From: Chryseobacterium aureum
Lineage (GTDB): Bacteria; Bacteroidota; Bacteroidia; Flavobacteriales; Weeksellaceae
Direction of reading: 5' to 3'
NCBI RefSeq assembly: GCF_003971235.1
Contig: NZ_CP034661.1
Location: 2,170,001-2,234,000, forward strand
DNA length: 64,000 nucleotides
The position numbers were made by a program, and so were the translations under genes. Positions 16,749 through 27,625 of this stretch are shown here, in pieces (within the stretch, counting starts at the first letter, position 1; every line of letters starts with the position of its first letter). The notes beneath the pieces are model-generated. The model had not been told where the DNA came from, made no database searches, and saw nothing but the letters and a program-made list of their open reading frames with translations.

Positions 16749-18527
16749 TTATTTAACAAACCACTGCAGGTATCTCCCTTCTCCACTATTAAAAGAGTGG
16801 GGTCTTAATAAAGTGTAAGAACATGTTTGTGTCGCAAAACTGTTATCATCAGTAGTACATTTTCCAAATAGGTGATTCCCTTCAACCTCACCAAAAAATC
16901 CGAATAAATTATTAAATGATGATGCATTTATTGAAGTACCGTCCGGTGCAGTGATCGTCCCTGCAATACGTCCTCCCGCATCCCAGTGAGAAGTATAACC
17001 GGTATTAATATATGGGCAGACTCTACCTGCTGTCGCAACATTATTATAAGTAGCATTGTTGGTACGGCCATCATAAACATATCCGAAAATTTTACCTGTG
17101 GTTGGAACAAGTGGATGTTCACAAGTGGACGAACCATTAGCTATATAATCATACCCTGTTGTTGGTTTTGCATTGAAAAAATTACCATTCCCCCAGCTAT
17201 CATTCATATTAGTTGGGTTATTGGTGATCTGAACCCTGTAGTCTCCCAGTGTTGCACTTTTAGAGTTTTGCATTGCTGTAAGAGGTATCCTGTAATTAGT
17301 ATAATTCATCACACCTGCTGTAGCTGTAACAACATTCTGTGGTGAATTAGCAGAAAGCGCTACAGCACCTGAATTTGCACCAATATACATACTGTTAGCC
17401 GTCCCGTAAAGGCCTCCTCCTGTATAAGCCGTTTTTTCAGAGTATGACCACAATAAAGTATACCCTCCATGAGTCATGTCACAATACGTTTTGAGTGGTG
17501 TAGCATCTGAAGAACCTGTCTTGATCCAGTATTCACCATCCGTTCTTTTACCAAGATTGTAAATATCTAAACATCTGTCTGCCGGGTCTGCGAAAGTACC
17601 TTTGGTAGTATCAAATGTTACAGAAAATGTACAGGTTTGGGCATTCGCACCGTTGGTTGTAAAAGTATAGGTAAATACACCGGCACTTGTTGGAGTTCCT
17701 GAACCATGAAGCGTTATTGAAGTACTCCCTGTTGTGATTGTCTCTGTATCTGTAAAATTCACTCCATTATTAGATGAACTGATAATGGTTACCTGACCTC
17801 CTGTATCCACATTAGCCAAAGGTATTGTTACCGTATTGGTATTATAATCCAAAACCGTCTGTGCATTATAGGTTCCGTTTACCGTTGCGCCCCCACAGGT
17901 GATACCATAACTTATTTGTGAACCGTTTACCGCCACAGTTACAGATGTACATGAAGTGTCAATAGTTCCATCATATTCAAAAGATACGGTATCGGTCTGA
18001 GGCCCCGCACTAGGAGCTCCTGAGCCGGACAGGGAAATGGTGAAAGTTCCGGCGTTCGGAAATACGCCTGTCTTTTCAAAATAATATCCGTTGGTTGTTT
18101 TGGCAATGATGTGGTAGGTCCCGGCTGTTGTAACGGCAACCGGCATCGTGATATAATTGTTTACATTAAGGGAAGTTCCTTGAGTATACGTTCCAAAAAC
18201 CTTTATTTTGCTACAGTCTACAGTATAAACAGCTGGTTTGTATGTTCCGCAAAGACTTAGCCAGGTGGCGTTGGCTGCCTGATAGTAATTATAGCACTTT
18301 TCATCAGTATTATAAATAGTTAATCCGTCTTCAGTAGCCGCCAGCCCGGTGATAGCATTTCGTTGGGCAGTTGTAAGACGCGTAAGCAAAGTTCCTGTAT
18401 TTTTATCTTTGGAAACAATGTCAAATGCAGATTTACTGTTAGGGCTGGTTGTATTAATTCCCACTTGGGCATACCCCTGAAAAGGAGTGATCATCATTAT
18501 GAAAATGAGTAATATATATTTTTTCAT
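16749..18527 (-). CDS. Secreted fibrinogen-like (YCDxxxGGW-type) surface protein
   Basis: The 592-residue protein has a signal peptide (ending FQGYAQ) and an N-terminal segment common in Flavobacteriia surface proteins (VGINTTSPNSKSAFDI, LLTRLTTAQRNAI, GLTIYNTDEKCYNYYQ). The middle holds beta-rich repeats with CSKIKVFGTY and SGSGAPSAGP-type spacers. The last 260 residues carry a fibrinogen-like C-terminal region starting CLDIYNLGKRTDGEYWI and YCDMTHGGYTLLWS. No T9SS tail is visible. The role is probably binding at the cell surface. It is a single gene with a hairpin after it. No clean promoter was found upstream. Confidence 0.78.
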   Translation of the reverse strand: MKKYILLIFIMMITPFQGYAQVGINTTSPNSKSAFDIVSKDKNTGTLLTRLTTAQRNAITGLAATEDGLTIYNTDEKCYNYYQAANATWLSLCGTYKPAVYTVDCSKIKVFGTYTQGTSLNVNNYITMPVAVTTAGTYHIIAKTTNGYYFEKTGVFPNAGTFTISLSGSGAPSAGPQTDTVSFEYDGTIDTSCTSVTVAVNGSQISYGITCGGATVNGTYNAQTVLDYNTNTVTIPLANVDTGGQVTIISSSNNGVNFTDTETITTGSTSITLHGSGTPTSAGVFTYTFTTNGANAQTCTFSVTFDTTKGTFADPADRCLDIYNLGKRTDGEYWIKTGSSDATPLKTYCDMTHGGYTLLWSYSEKTAYTGGGLYGTANSMYIGANSGAVALSANSPQNVVTATAGVMNYTNYRIPLTAMQNSKSATLGDYRVQITNNPTNMNDSWGNGNFFNAKPTTGYDYIANGSSTCEHPLVPTTGKIFGYVYDGRTNNATYNNVATAGRVCPYINTGYTSHWDAGGRIAGTITAPDGTSINASSFNNLFGFFGEVEGNHLFGKCTTDDNSFATQTCSYTLLRPHSFNSGEGRYLQWFVK

Positions 18528-18612
18528 TTTTTGTATTTTTTGTTTTATTTAAATTAATTTGTTACCGTTCGAAGAACAGACTCTTACAATAGTATTCACG
18601 GTTATACAGGAG

Positions 18613-18640
18613 GAGGTCTTGACAATGACCTCTTTTTTTT
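18613..18640 (+). terminator. Plus-strand terminator without a plus-strand gene
   Basis: GAGGTC and GACCTC enclose eight bases and are followed by TTTTTTTT. It points rightward, yet the gene to its left reads leftward and no plus-strand frame lies before it. It may end a small RNA. The 608-base gap (18528-19135) holds this and the araC-type promoter box only. Confidence 0.55.
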
Positions 18641-18942
18641 GTCAAATGAATTATGCATTTTACTATAGTATATGGTATTATTAAGATGGATTGATAAAAA
18701 GAAAAATTCAGGATTTTATAACAGCAGTATTTACCTATGTTCCGGATTGATTATCTCTCACCTGCTTCCGGAATAACCTCCCATCTGGAGTTCAGATAAA
18801 AAAATTACAACAATCACACAGAAATACATAAAATTATAATTATTAACTAATTATTTTAATCAAATCATAAATTAAACTCAATAAAAAAGCGATAAAACAA
18901 TAATTTAATTAAAATAATTTTCAAAATAATTTTTAATGTTTA

Positions 18943-18950
18943 TATCTTTG
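18943..18950 (+). promoter_or_regulatory. Probable -7 box for the AraC-type gene
   Basis: TATCTTTG matches TAnnTTTG. The -33 region is weak. The resulting leader would be about 180 bases. Confidence 0.45.
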
Positions 18951-19135
18951 CATCATCATTTTTCAAACACAGATTTTTTTTGAAAGACATATACAGGTGC
19001 AAATGTAGGCTGAAAAACAAATCAAATAAATACAATATAAATCAAAAACCTTAAAATAACTTAAATTATACAAAACACTATTATTCAGCAAATTACAAAA
19101 ATCATTTACCAGTAAATAACTTTCAAAATAACAAA

Positions 19136-20131
19136 ATGACTGCAAAAAAAAATATAATTGATAGCATTGACAGGTTGAAAAGAGAATTGTTAGATAGATA
19201 TATATTGTTAATGATAACTCTATTTATTATCTATGTTTCCATTTTCTATTTTTATATATACAATAAAATAGTTATCATATATTTACTAAGCGGAATATGC
19301 GTTCTATCTTATGGATATATCATTGTAAGGAAAAGATATTCAATAAAATCAATTGTTCATACCTATTTGATAATAGCCCCCTTATACAATATTTATATCA
19401 TCCTCTTTTTTTGGAAAAGCTCTGTTGCCAGCTTATGCTGGCTCATCCCCATTCCTTTAGGATCACAAATCTTCTTTCAAAGGAAACAGACCATAATTTA
19501 CACCGGGTATTTAATAGTGTTAGTCATTATTATTTATCTTATTGCTGAGAATTTACCCGTCAATTTTCAGCAATATTCACAATCACAAATACTTGTTACC
19601 GATATTTTACTTTTTATATCCAATATTTTGATCGTATGCCTGTTAGTATATTATAAGGATTTAATAAGAAGACAGGAAATAAAATTAGAGCTGGAAGGAA
19701 GCAGGCTAAACCTCTCACCTTACAAAGCAAAAAAGAGAGAAAGACAGGTGATCAGCAATGATATAGATCTTGATACCTTGGAGAATATTTTCAGTAAGAT
19801 AGATGAAAGCATGGAAAAAAACGCATTCTTCAAGGACAGCAAATTTAACTTGTCTTCATTAAGCGCTGCCCTGCACATTAACCATCATTATATTTCAAAA
19901 GCAATTCACAATAAAGGATATTCTAATTTTAACAGTTACATCAATAATTACAGAGTTAATTACATTAAAATATTATTAGACGAAGTCGATTTGCAAAAGA
20001 CAACATTGATGTATATTTATACTGAAGCAGGTTTTTCTAACCAATCCACATTTAATCGGGTCTTTAAACAAATTGAAGGTATTACTCCTTCGGATTATAT
20101 TCAAAAGAAAATAAATGAAATCAAAAAATAA
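19136..20131 (+). CDS. Membrane-anchored AraC-family transcription regulator
   Basis: The 331-residue protein combines six or so N-terminal membrane helices (within residues 20-172) with a cytoplasmic AraC-type DNA-binding domain (residues 225-328). The two HTHs are visible: FNLSSLSAALHINHHYISKAIHNKGYSNFNSYINNYRV (broken here only by reading order) and YIYTEAGFSNQSTFNRVFKQIEGITPSDYI. A linker with basic residues (SPYKAKKRERQV) joins both parts. Such regulators may sense a membrane or external signal. The next gene on the same strand is the fatty acid hydroxylase, a possible target, but it has its own promoter. Confidence 0.85.
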   Translation: MTAKKNIIDSIDRLKRELLDRYILLMITLFIIYVSIFYFYIYNKIVIIYLLSGICVLSYGYIIVRKRYSIKSIVHTYLIIAPLYNIYIILFFWKSSVASLCWLIPIPLGSQIFFQRKQTIIYTGYLIVLVIIIYLIAENLPVNFQQYSQSQILVTDILLFISNILIVCLLVYYKDLIRRQEIKLELEGSRLNLSPYKAKKRERQVISNDIDLDTLENIFSKIDESMEKNAFFKDSKFNLSSLSAALHINHHYISKAIHNKGYSNFNSYINNYRVNYIKILLDEVDLQKTTLMYIYTEAGFSNQSTFNRVFKQIEGITPSDYIQKKINEIKK

Positions 20132-20241
20132 TTACCCCTAAAGATAAATACCTCATCTATCATTAGTTTACCAATCAATACAAATGTAAATGATTTACTG
20201 AATTTGACTGACAGACATGTTTTCTGATTTATGCGGGATCC

Positions 20242-20297
20242 TATCTTTGCAGGTAGAAATAATTTAACTTCTGGTAGTGAATCTGTTAACTACCTGC
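20242..20297 (+). promoter_or_regulatory. Promoter box and structured leader of the hydroxylase gene
   Basis: TATCTTTG (20242-20249) is a TAnnTTTG box. It is followed by GCAGGTAG (20249-20256) and TTAAC (20264-20268), which pair with GTTAA-CTACCTGC at 20285-20297. The predicted transcript would therefore begin within or next to a long bulged hairpin, about 85 bases before the start codon. Confidence 0.45.
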
Positions 20298-20381
20298 ATT
20301 TTCAAATTTTATTATTATTTTCCGGAAAGAACGCTATCAGCCATCCGCTCTCTCCGGTTTTCATGAAATAAAACTTAAGAT

Positions 20382-21143
20382 ATGGATTCAAGGGAAATAA
20401 TTAATGCATACGCAACTTCTATTTCAGAATATGTATTGATAGCCAGCTTTTTTTATATCATCTGCTATAAAATATTCAGCTATGCACTGAAAGCGTCCAA
20501 AATTCAAAAGAAGGATTTAAATAGCGGTGACATTCGAAGAGAAATAACAAATTCACTGTTGTCTACATTTGTTATGTCATTAATAATTGTTACGGTTATT
20601 ACTACCGATTTGGTAAAATACACCCAGTGGTATACCGATATTAATGAACATTCATTGTGGTGGATTCCGGCAGTTTTTATTATGGGCTTGATAATTCATG
20701 ATACTTATTTTTATTGGCTGCACAGACTGCTTCACATCAAAAGTATTTTTAAATACGCACATCTGACGCACCATAAATCTACCAATCCAACCCCATACGC
20801 ATCATACTCATTCCACTTCCTGGAAGCGATCGGAGAAGCACTTATTGTACCCATCATTATCGTTCTGCTCCCATTTCATCCGATAAGTTTATTCCTATTT
20901 CTTGTCTCGTCTTTATTGATTAATGCTTATGGACATCTAGGTTATGAAATTGCTCCCAGGTGGTTCAGGGGTTCTTTTCTGTTTACGATCCTCACAACCT
21001 CTACCTACCACAATCTGCATCATTCTAAATTTAAAGGTAACTATGGATTGTATTTCAGATTTTGGGATAAAATGTTAGGGACAGAATCTGCAAACTATGA
21101 AAATGTATATGATGAGATTCAAAACAGAAGGTTTCCAAGTTAA
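20382..21143 (+). CDS. Fatty acid hydroxylase / sterol desaturase family protein
   Basis: This 253-residue membrane di-iron enzyme carries the full set of histidine clusters: HDTYFYWLHRLLH (residues 106-118), HLTHHKS (127-133) and YHNLHHSKFKGNYGLYFRFWDKMLGT near residues 211-236. Membrane helices lie around 10-28, 53-74, 90-110 and 150-190. The family oxidises C-H bonds of lipids such as carotenoids, sterols or sphingoid and fatty chains. The substrate cannot be read from the sequence; in this group lipid or pigment modification is plausible. It stands alone after a structured leader. Confidence 0.88.
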   Translation: MDSREIINAYATSISEYVLIASFFYIICYKIFSYALKASKIQKKDLNSGDIRREITNSLLSTFVMSLIIVTVITTDLVKYTQWYTDINEHSLWWIPAVFIMGLIIHDTYFYWLHRLLHIKSIFKYAHLTHHKSTNPTPYASYSFHFLEAIGEALIVPIIIVLLPFHPISLFLFLVSSLLINAYGHLGYEIAPRWFRGSFLFTILTTSTYHNLHHSKFKGNYGLYFRFWDKMLGTESANYENVYDEIQNRRFPS

Positions 21144-21463
21144 TCCCATTGTAAAAATCCTCCATCGCTTTGTGACAGTTATTTTCAAGAATACATCAAA
21201 CCAACAAGCAATTACTTAAAAACAGCTGCCTTAACTCACTATAAAACAACTCATAACAAAAATTAAAGCATTTTGCAGATTTTATTTTAAACGATGTTTT
21301 ATTGATTGATCCAGGCTCCTACTTTTGCACTACCCGATAACTCATGAAGAAATATGGTAAATAAGATATTTTTATTGTAAATCAGAGAGTAGATATTAAT
21401 AAAAAGTATTCAGTATAAAAATGAGGAAACTATACATATAACTTTTGGAGAATGATCAGATAA

Positions 21464-21631
21464 ACGATTCTAAAAACACAATTCTATCCTGGTAAAGATG
21501 CTCATTTCATAGATGTTCAATTTGATCTTTACAGGTTCTTTGATGCAGGATTTTTCCCTCAAAAATTAATCAAAGCCTGCATCGAAGAGGTAAAAAAAGC
21601 ACAATTCATTACATTTCATAACATCAATTAA
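21464..21631 (+). pseudogene. Small frame without a start, remnant of a gene paired with an HTH gene
   Basis: From a TAA at 21461 an open frame runs to the TAA at 21629. It has clearly protein-like content: FYPGKDAHFIDVQFDLYRFF, DAGFFPQKLIKACIEEVKKA. No ATG, GTG or TTG precedes this motif. It ends 13 bases before the HTH gene at 21645, so it is probably a truncated partner gene. A TACTTTTG box at 21320-21327 could drive both. The rest of the 500-base gap 21144-21644 holds nothing I can name. Confidence 0.4.
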
Positions 21632-21644
21632 TCATTAATTAATA

Positions 21645-22082
21645 ATGAAATATAAAAATATTAATATCGGTGAATTAATAAAAAAAAGAGTTCAAGATGT
21701 AGGTATTGATACAGACCGGATATGCTCTTTTATGAAAATAAATGAAAAGGAAATCGAAGATATGTATCATGATAAAAATATAGATACGGATATCCTTTTA
21801 AAATGGAGTAAACTCCTGGAATATGATTTTTTCAGAATATATACCCAGCACTTAATTCTATATGCCCCTCAAACCTCTTTGAAAAAGCACACCTCAAAAG
21901 AAGGCCCTCCCAAATTCCGTAAAAATATATACACCCAGGAATTAATAGATTTCATTTTAGATCTGATAAAAAGTGGAAAAAAAACAAGAAGCGAAATTAT
22001 AAATGAATATCAAATACCTAAAACCACTTTATACAAATGGATTACGAAAAACGGTACGTTTAACAATGATCAAAACAGTTAA
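21645..22082 (+). CDS. Small DNA-binding protein with two HTH-like parts
   Basis: The 145-residue protein has an N-terminal part like those in Cro/YdaS-type proteins (NINIGELIKKRVQDVGIDTDRICSFMKI, DILLKWSKLLEYDFFRIYTQHL) and a C-terminal transposase-like HTH (YTQELIDFILDLIKSGKKTRSEIINEYQIPKTTLYKWI). Genes of this type are common and dispersed in Chryseobacterium by my recollection. No catalytic transposase domain is present. It is probably a regulator or a domesticated OrfA-like protein. A bidirectional terminator follows before katG. Confidence 0.6.
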   Translation: MKYKNINIGELIKKRVQDVGIDTDRICSFMKINEKEIEDMYHDKNIDTDILLKWSKLLEYDFFRIYTQHLILYAPQTSLKKHTSKEGPPKFRKNIYTQELIDFILDLIKSGKKTRSEIINEYQIPKTTLYKWITKNGTFNNDQNS

Positions 22083-22117
22083 CCCTCCCGGTTGATGTGT
22101 CCATTTTAATCAATAAG

Positions 22118-22142
22118 AAAGGCAGCTTTTACAGCTGCCTTT
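22118..22142. terminator. Bidirectional terminator between HTH gene and katG
   Basis: AAAGGCAGCT and AGCTGCCTTT form a 10-base stem with a five-base loop, with A and T tracts on either side. It serves both convergent genes. Confidence 0.8.
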
Positions 22143-22164
22143 CCCCATTTTCATTTTTTATTTA

Positions 22165-24450
<2,286 letters not shown>

Positions 24451-24506
24451 TTATTTTATTTTTATATTGATTAATACAGTTTAAATTCTCTGTTATAAGA
24501 ACAGGA

Positions 24507-24538
24507 CAAACCTACAACGTTTGACTGATAAATACAAT
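24507..24538 (-). promoter_or_regulatory. katG promoter (ATTG-N20-TAGGTTTG)
   Basis: On the minus strand TAGGTTTG (24507-24514) is a perfect TAnnTTTG. Twenty bases upstream is ATTG (24535-24538), one base off TTTG. The leader would be about 55 bases. Confidence 0.65.
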
Positions 24539-24559
24539 CTATTAATTTTTATTTCAACG

Positions 24560-24574
24560 ATAGTTAAAAACTAT
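24560..24574. promoter_or_regulatory. OxyR-type site (ATAG-N7-CTAT) upstream of katG
   Basis: ATAGTTAAAAACTAT fits the OxyR half-dyad ATAGnTnnnAnCTAT at every fixed position. It lies about 20 bases upstream of the katG -33 box, the expected place for an activator. Neighbouring half-sites on either side are weak. The site assignment borrows the proteobacterial consensus. Confidence 0.5.
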
Positions 24575-24705
24575 AAACAAATATTTTCAACAGCATCACT
24601 ACTTAGATATAATTGTGGTATTAAGTTAGTCATTTTTCAGATTAACTACGACAAAAACAGCAGTATACCACACAATTTAGAATTACTCAACGTAAGAATT
24701 TGATA

Positions 24706-24830
24706 GGGAAGGAAGCTGGATGCTGGAAGAGGGAAGTTTTTATAATCGCCGAAGAAAATATTTATTATTTCAAGTACTTCCAGAAATACTTCCGGCGCGC
24801 TCACCCGGCTTCCAGCTTTCGCTCACTAAA
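24706..24830. repeat. GA-rich dispersed repeat with CT-rich return arm
   Basis: GGGAAGGAAGCTGGATGCTGG at the left (24705-24725, shown shortened) and CCGGCTTCCAGCTTTCGCTC at the right are roughly complementary. The same GGAAGCTGGA motif occurs near 1.0 kb and 43.5 kb. It lies in the 430-base gap between katG and the haem-binding gene. Confidence 0.5.
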
Positions 24831-24874
24831 AATAAATTAACTATCTTTATCTATACAAAAATGAAGCATCTGCT

Positions 24875-25342
24875 ATGAAAAAAATAATTGTTATCCTTCT
24901 TGTTGCGTTTATTATCATTCAGTTTTTTCCGATTGATAAGACCAATCCTCCCCCGACACCCGGTATGGATTTTCTGAAGATTAAAAACACTCCGGATAAA
25001 ATAGCGAATACCCTCAGAACATCGTGCTATGACTGTCATTCCAATGAAACAAAATATCCGTGGTACAGCAGTATTGCTCCAACTTCATGGTGGGTAAAAA
25101 ATCATATTGATGAAGGCAGAAAAAATCTTAATTTTTCTACCTTTGCAGTATATGAGCCTAAAAGACAGCTTCATAAACTGGAAGAATGTATAGAAATGGT
25201 TGAGAAAAAAGAAATGCCGCTTGAATCTTATTATATAGGCCATCAGGACGCCAAATTATCTGATGAACAGCGCGCAGATCTTGTACTCTATTTCAAAAAG
25301 ATAAAAGAGGATACAGAAAGAAAAATCATGTTTAGTAAATAA
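24875..25342 (+). CDS. Haem-binding domain protein (c-type CxxCH)
   Basis: The 155-residue protein has one N-terminal membrane anchor or signal (residues 2-20) and the haem-binding domain common in Bacteroidota. The motif CYDCHSNETKYPWYSSIAP at about residue 50 gives a CxxCH site for covalent haem. SWWVKNHIDEGRKNLNFS and the C-terminal LSDEQRADLVLYF complete the family pattern. It sits in the periplasm, probably facing redox partners. The next gene, a DCC-family protein, starts four bases later and is surely in the same unit. Confidence 0.88.
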   Translation: MKKIIVILLVAFIIIQFFPIDKTNPPPTPGMDFLKIKNTPDKIANTLRTSCYDCHSNETKYPWYSSIAPTSWWVKNHIDEGRKNLNFSTFAVYEPKRQLHKLEECIEMVEKKEMPLESYYIGHQDAKLSDEQRADLVLYFKKIKEDTERKIMFSK

Positions 25343-25346
25343 AGTG

Positions 25347-25757
25347 ATGGAAAACTGGGAAAATAAACATATTGTATTTTTTGACGGGGATTGCGGAGTC
25401 TGTAATTTCTGGGTGCAGTGGATTTTGGAGCGGGACAGAAAAGACCAGTTTATGTTTGCTTCTCTACAGTCTGATTTCGGGCAGAAGTTTTTATCTGACC
25501 GGGGTTTAGAAACGAATGTCTTCAATACTATGTACCTTTGGAAGCCCGGACGCTATTATCTCATTAAATCTAAGGCAGTACTGAAAATTGCCAGCTTATT
25601 AGGAGGAATTTATAAACTTTCTTTTATTGGGAAAATTCTGCCTGCATTCCTCAGTGACAAAGTATATGATATTATTTCCAGAAACAGGATGAAACTTGCC
25701 AACCAGAAATGTTATTTACCGGATCAGCATCAGAAGAAAAAGTTTATTCAGGTGTAA
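25347..25757 (+). CDS. DCC-family thiol-disulfide oxidoreductase-like protein
   Basis: This 136-residue protein has the DCC signature FFDGDCGVCNFWVQW (residues 11-25) that names the family and suggests thiol redox chemistry. The rest (FMFASLQSDFG, SKAVLKIASLLGG, DKVYDIISRNRMKLAN) fits the YuxK-like group. A GTG three bases before the ATG could also serve as a start, but the ATG is preferred. It follows the haem-binding gene closely. Its exact substrate is unknown in the family. Confidence 0.87.
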   Translation: MENWENKHIVFFDGDCGVCNFWVQWILERDRKDQFMFASLQSDFGQKFLSDRGLETNVFNTMYLWKPGRYYLIKSKAVLKIASLLGGIYKLSFIGKILPAFLSDKVYDIISRNRMKLANQKCYLPDQHQKKKFIQV

Positions 25758-25801
25758 TTTGATTTTGCAGAAAATTTCTTGTAATAATGTATTATAAAAT
25801 A

Positions 25802-25868
25802 TCATTCCGTAAGAATCCCTGATAACACGACATTAAAATGACGGATTGTATGGATTCCTACGGAATGA
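25802..25868. repeat. Long inverted repeat after the DCC gene
   Basis: TCATTCCGTAAGAATCC (25802-25818) pairs with GGATTCCTACGGAATGA (25852-25868) with one mismatch. The unit resembles intergenic repeats of this group and may help end transcription from both sides. Confidence 0.6.
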
Positions 25869-25945
25869 CCAATAAGACGTATAATTATTTTTTGTTTAAT
25901 GTTTAATGAATATTAACCTTATTAACAGCTTCTTATCAGCTTAAT

Positions 25946-25987
25946 CAATTATCAATTATCAATTATCAATTATCAATTATCAATTAT
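25946..25987. repeat. Tandem repeat (CAATTAT)6
   Basis: Six exact copies of the seven-base unit CAATTAT lie between two convergent genes, 10 bases from the amylase stop codon. Copy number is likely to vary between strains. There is no promoter for it to modulate. Confidence 0.9.
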
Positions 25988-25997
25988 TACTCATTAC

Positions 25998-27437
25998 TTA
26001 TAAATTCAGCGACCACACAGAATAAGAATTCGGCGGACACTGAATCTTCACCCACTTGTCTCCCTGAGTAGTTGGATACCAGTTTGAATTTCCCGTGAAA
26101 TCTTTGATCTGCTGGCTGCTCCAGTTGGTTTGTATCCATCTTTCCTGCCAGTTTGAAGAGGTATTGATGTACACAACAAGTCCCGGATTGCCATTATATC
26201 CGTTACGCCTTGCAATATATTCATCATTATCGGTATACAGAATAGAGGTTGTTCCGGTAGCTTTATTATTATGAATCCAGATCAGATTATTCAGTCTTTC
26301 TTTGTTTAGCCATTCTTCATAATCTCTGTAGAAAATGGTAGGGTAGCCTTCATGCGTCAAGATATAGGCATATGCCGGCATTTTGTTGTAAATAACATCT
26401 GTATCATGATTGGCAACAAAGGTTACTGCTTTGTAGGGATTTCTTTTCCACATCATATCATCATTCAGAGCATTTAAGTTTCCGTTATCAAAAGCTTCAT
26501 CCATTTTATAATAAGCTGCAAAATCAAATACAGAGCTGTTGGCATTATTGGCCCACCACTCTAATGTATTTACGTTGGAATCCCATAGCTCACCTACGGA
26601 AAATCCTCCTACTTTAGAATTCCAGGTATTCACTACCCAAGGACCGAAACCTTTCACATAATCAAATCTCCATCCGTCAAATTTCATGACATTTTTATAA
26701 TATTTGGCCACAGAATCGTCCCTTCCCCAAAGCCAGTCCTGTACGTACGGGTTGGCATGGCACAAATCCGGAAAACCACCAAAGGCGCCTTCATCGTTAT
26801 TTCCGTAGGAATTTTTATAAAAATCATTATAGCTTCTGGGAAATTTACCTGATGCCACTCCCGAAAAGTTAGTCCAGGTATTGGTCCCTGTAAAAGGATT
26901 GGCTTCAGACTGTCCGCCACTGTTGTGATTGATTACGATATCAGCATATACCTGCATATTTTCAGCATGTGCTTTTGTAATCAATGCTTCCAGTTCGGTT
27001 CTGGATCCGAAACGGGTTTCTACGCTTCCATTCTGATTAAAGTTTCCAAAATCATAGTAATCTGTAGGGTCATATCCCATAGAATAGGCTCCGTTCTGTG
27101 CTTTTGATGCCGGTGGCAGCCATACGGCACTAATTCCTGAATCAGACCATGCTGCCAGTTTATCCTTAACGGTATTCCACCAGTTGCCGCCATCCGGCAC
27201 ATCCCAGTAAAAACCCTGCATAAGGACTCCACCACCGGGGCCTGCAACAAATTTACCCTGCAGAGATCCGGACTCGTTTCCGGTACTGAAAGGTCTTCCG
27301 TCATGATGGGTAACATTTACTGTTTTGTTATGAACCTCTTCCTGCTTGGAGGGTTCTGTAATCAGTTCATCACTCGTACGGCATGAGCTTACTAATACTA
27401 AAGCCAGCAGTGAAAGGAAAAAGTTTGTTTTTTTCAT
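25998..27437 (-). CDS. Secreted alpha-amylase (GH13), lipoprotein
   Basis: The 479-residue enzyme cleaves alpha-1,4 links in starch-like glucans. It has a lipoprotein signal (LVLVSSC, Cys19). The GH13 motifs are all present: ADIVINHNSGG (region I), GWRFDYVKG with the nucleophile D259 (region II), VGELWD with the acid E283 (region III) and FVANHDTD with D345 (region IV). A C-terminal beta domain begins near residue 395 (TTSILYTDNDEYIARR). It lacks SusCD neighbours, so it is not part of a classic starch locus. The call is firm; extracellular or surface location follows from the lipobox. Confidence 0.95.
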   Translation of the reverse strand: MKKTNFFLSLLALVLVSSCRTSDELITEPSKQEEVHNKTVNVTHHDGRPFSTGNESGSLQGKFVAGPGGGVLMQGFYWDVPDGGNWWNTVKDKLAAWSDSGISAVWLPPASKAQNGAYSMGYDPTDYYDFGNFNQNGSVETRFGSRTELEALITKAHAENMQVYADIVINHNSGGQSEANPFTGTNTWTNFSGVASGKFPRSYNDFYKNSYGNNDEGAFGGFPDLCHANPYVQDWLWGRDDSVAKYYKNVMKFDGWRFDYVKGFGPWVVNTWNSKVGGFSVGELWDSNVNTLEWWANNANSSVFDFAAYYKMDEAFDNGNLNALNDDMMWKRNPYKAVTFVANHDTDVIYNKMPAYAYILTHEGYPTIFYRDYEEWLNKERLNNLIWIHNNKATGTTSILYTDNDEYIARRNGYNGNPGLVVYINTSSNWQERWIQTNWSSQQIKDFTGNSNWYPTTQGDKWVKIQCPPNSYSVWSLNL

Positions 27438-27611
27438 CGTTATAATTAAATTATCATTCTGTCAAACAATATACAATTTTATTGAAAACAAATTCAAGTG
27501 AACGGGAAATATTTTAATTTTTCCTAATAAATAGAGAATAAGAGCATTTGAAATTTTCATTAAAAAATCATAAATTTTTAAGATTCTCGAAGACATTTTT
27601 CTTTTAATGCA

Positions 27612-27619
27612 TATATTTG
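27612..27619 (+). promoter_or_regulatory. -7 box directly before the DUF4290 start codon
   Basis: TATATTTG fits TAnnTTTG and ends only six bases before the ATG at 27626. A start of transcription 6-8 bases after the box would produce an almost leaderless mRNA. The -33 region is weak. Confidence 0.45.
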
Positions 27620-27625
27620 CATACT

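Noticed and set aside
25946-25987. Tandem CAATTAT array as a possible CRISPR or phase-variation switch
   Set aside because: The unit is seven bases without spacers, so it is no CRISPR array, and it lies between two gene ends with no promoter or frame to switch.
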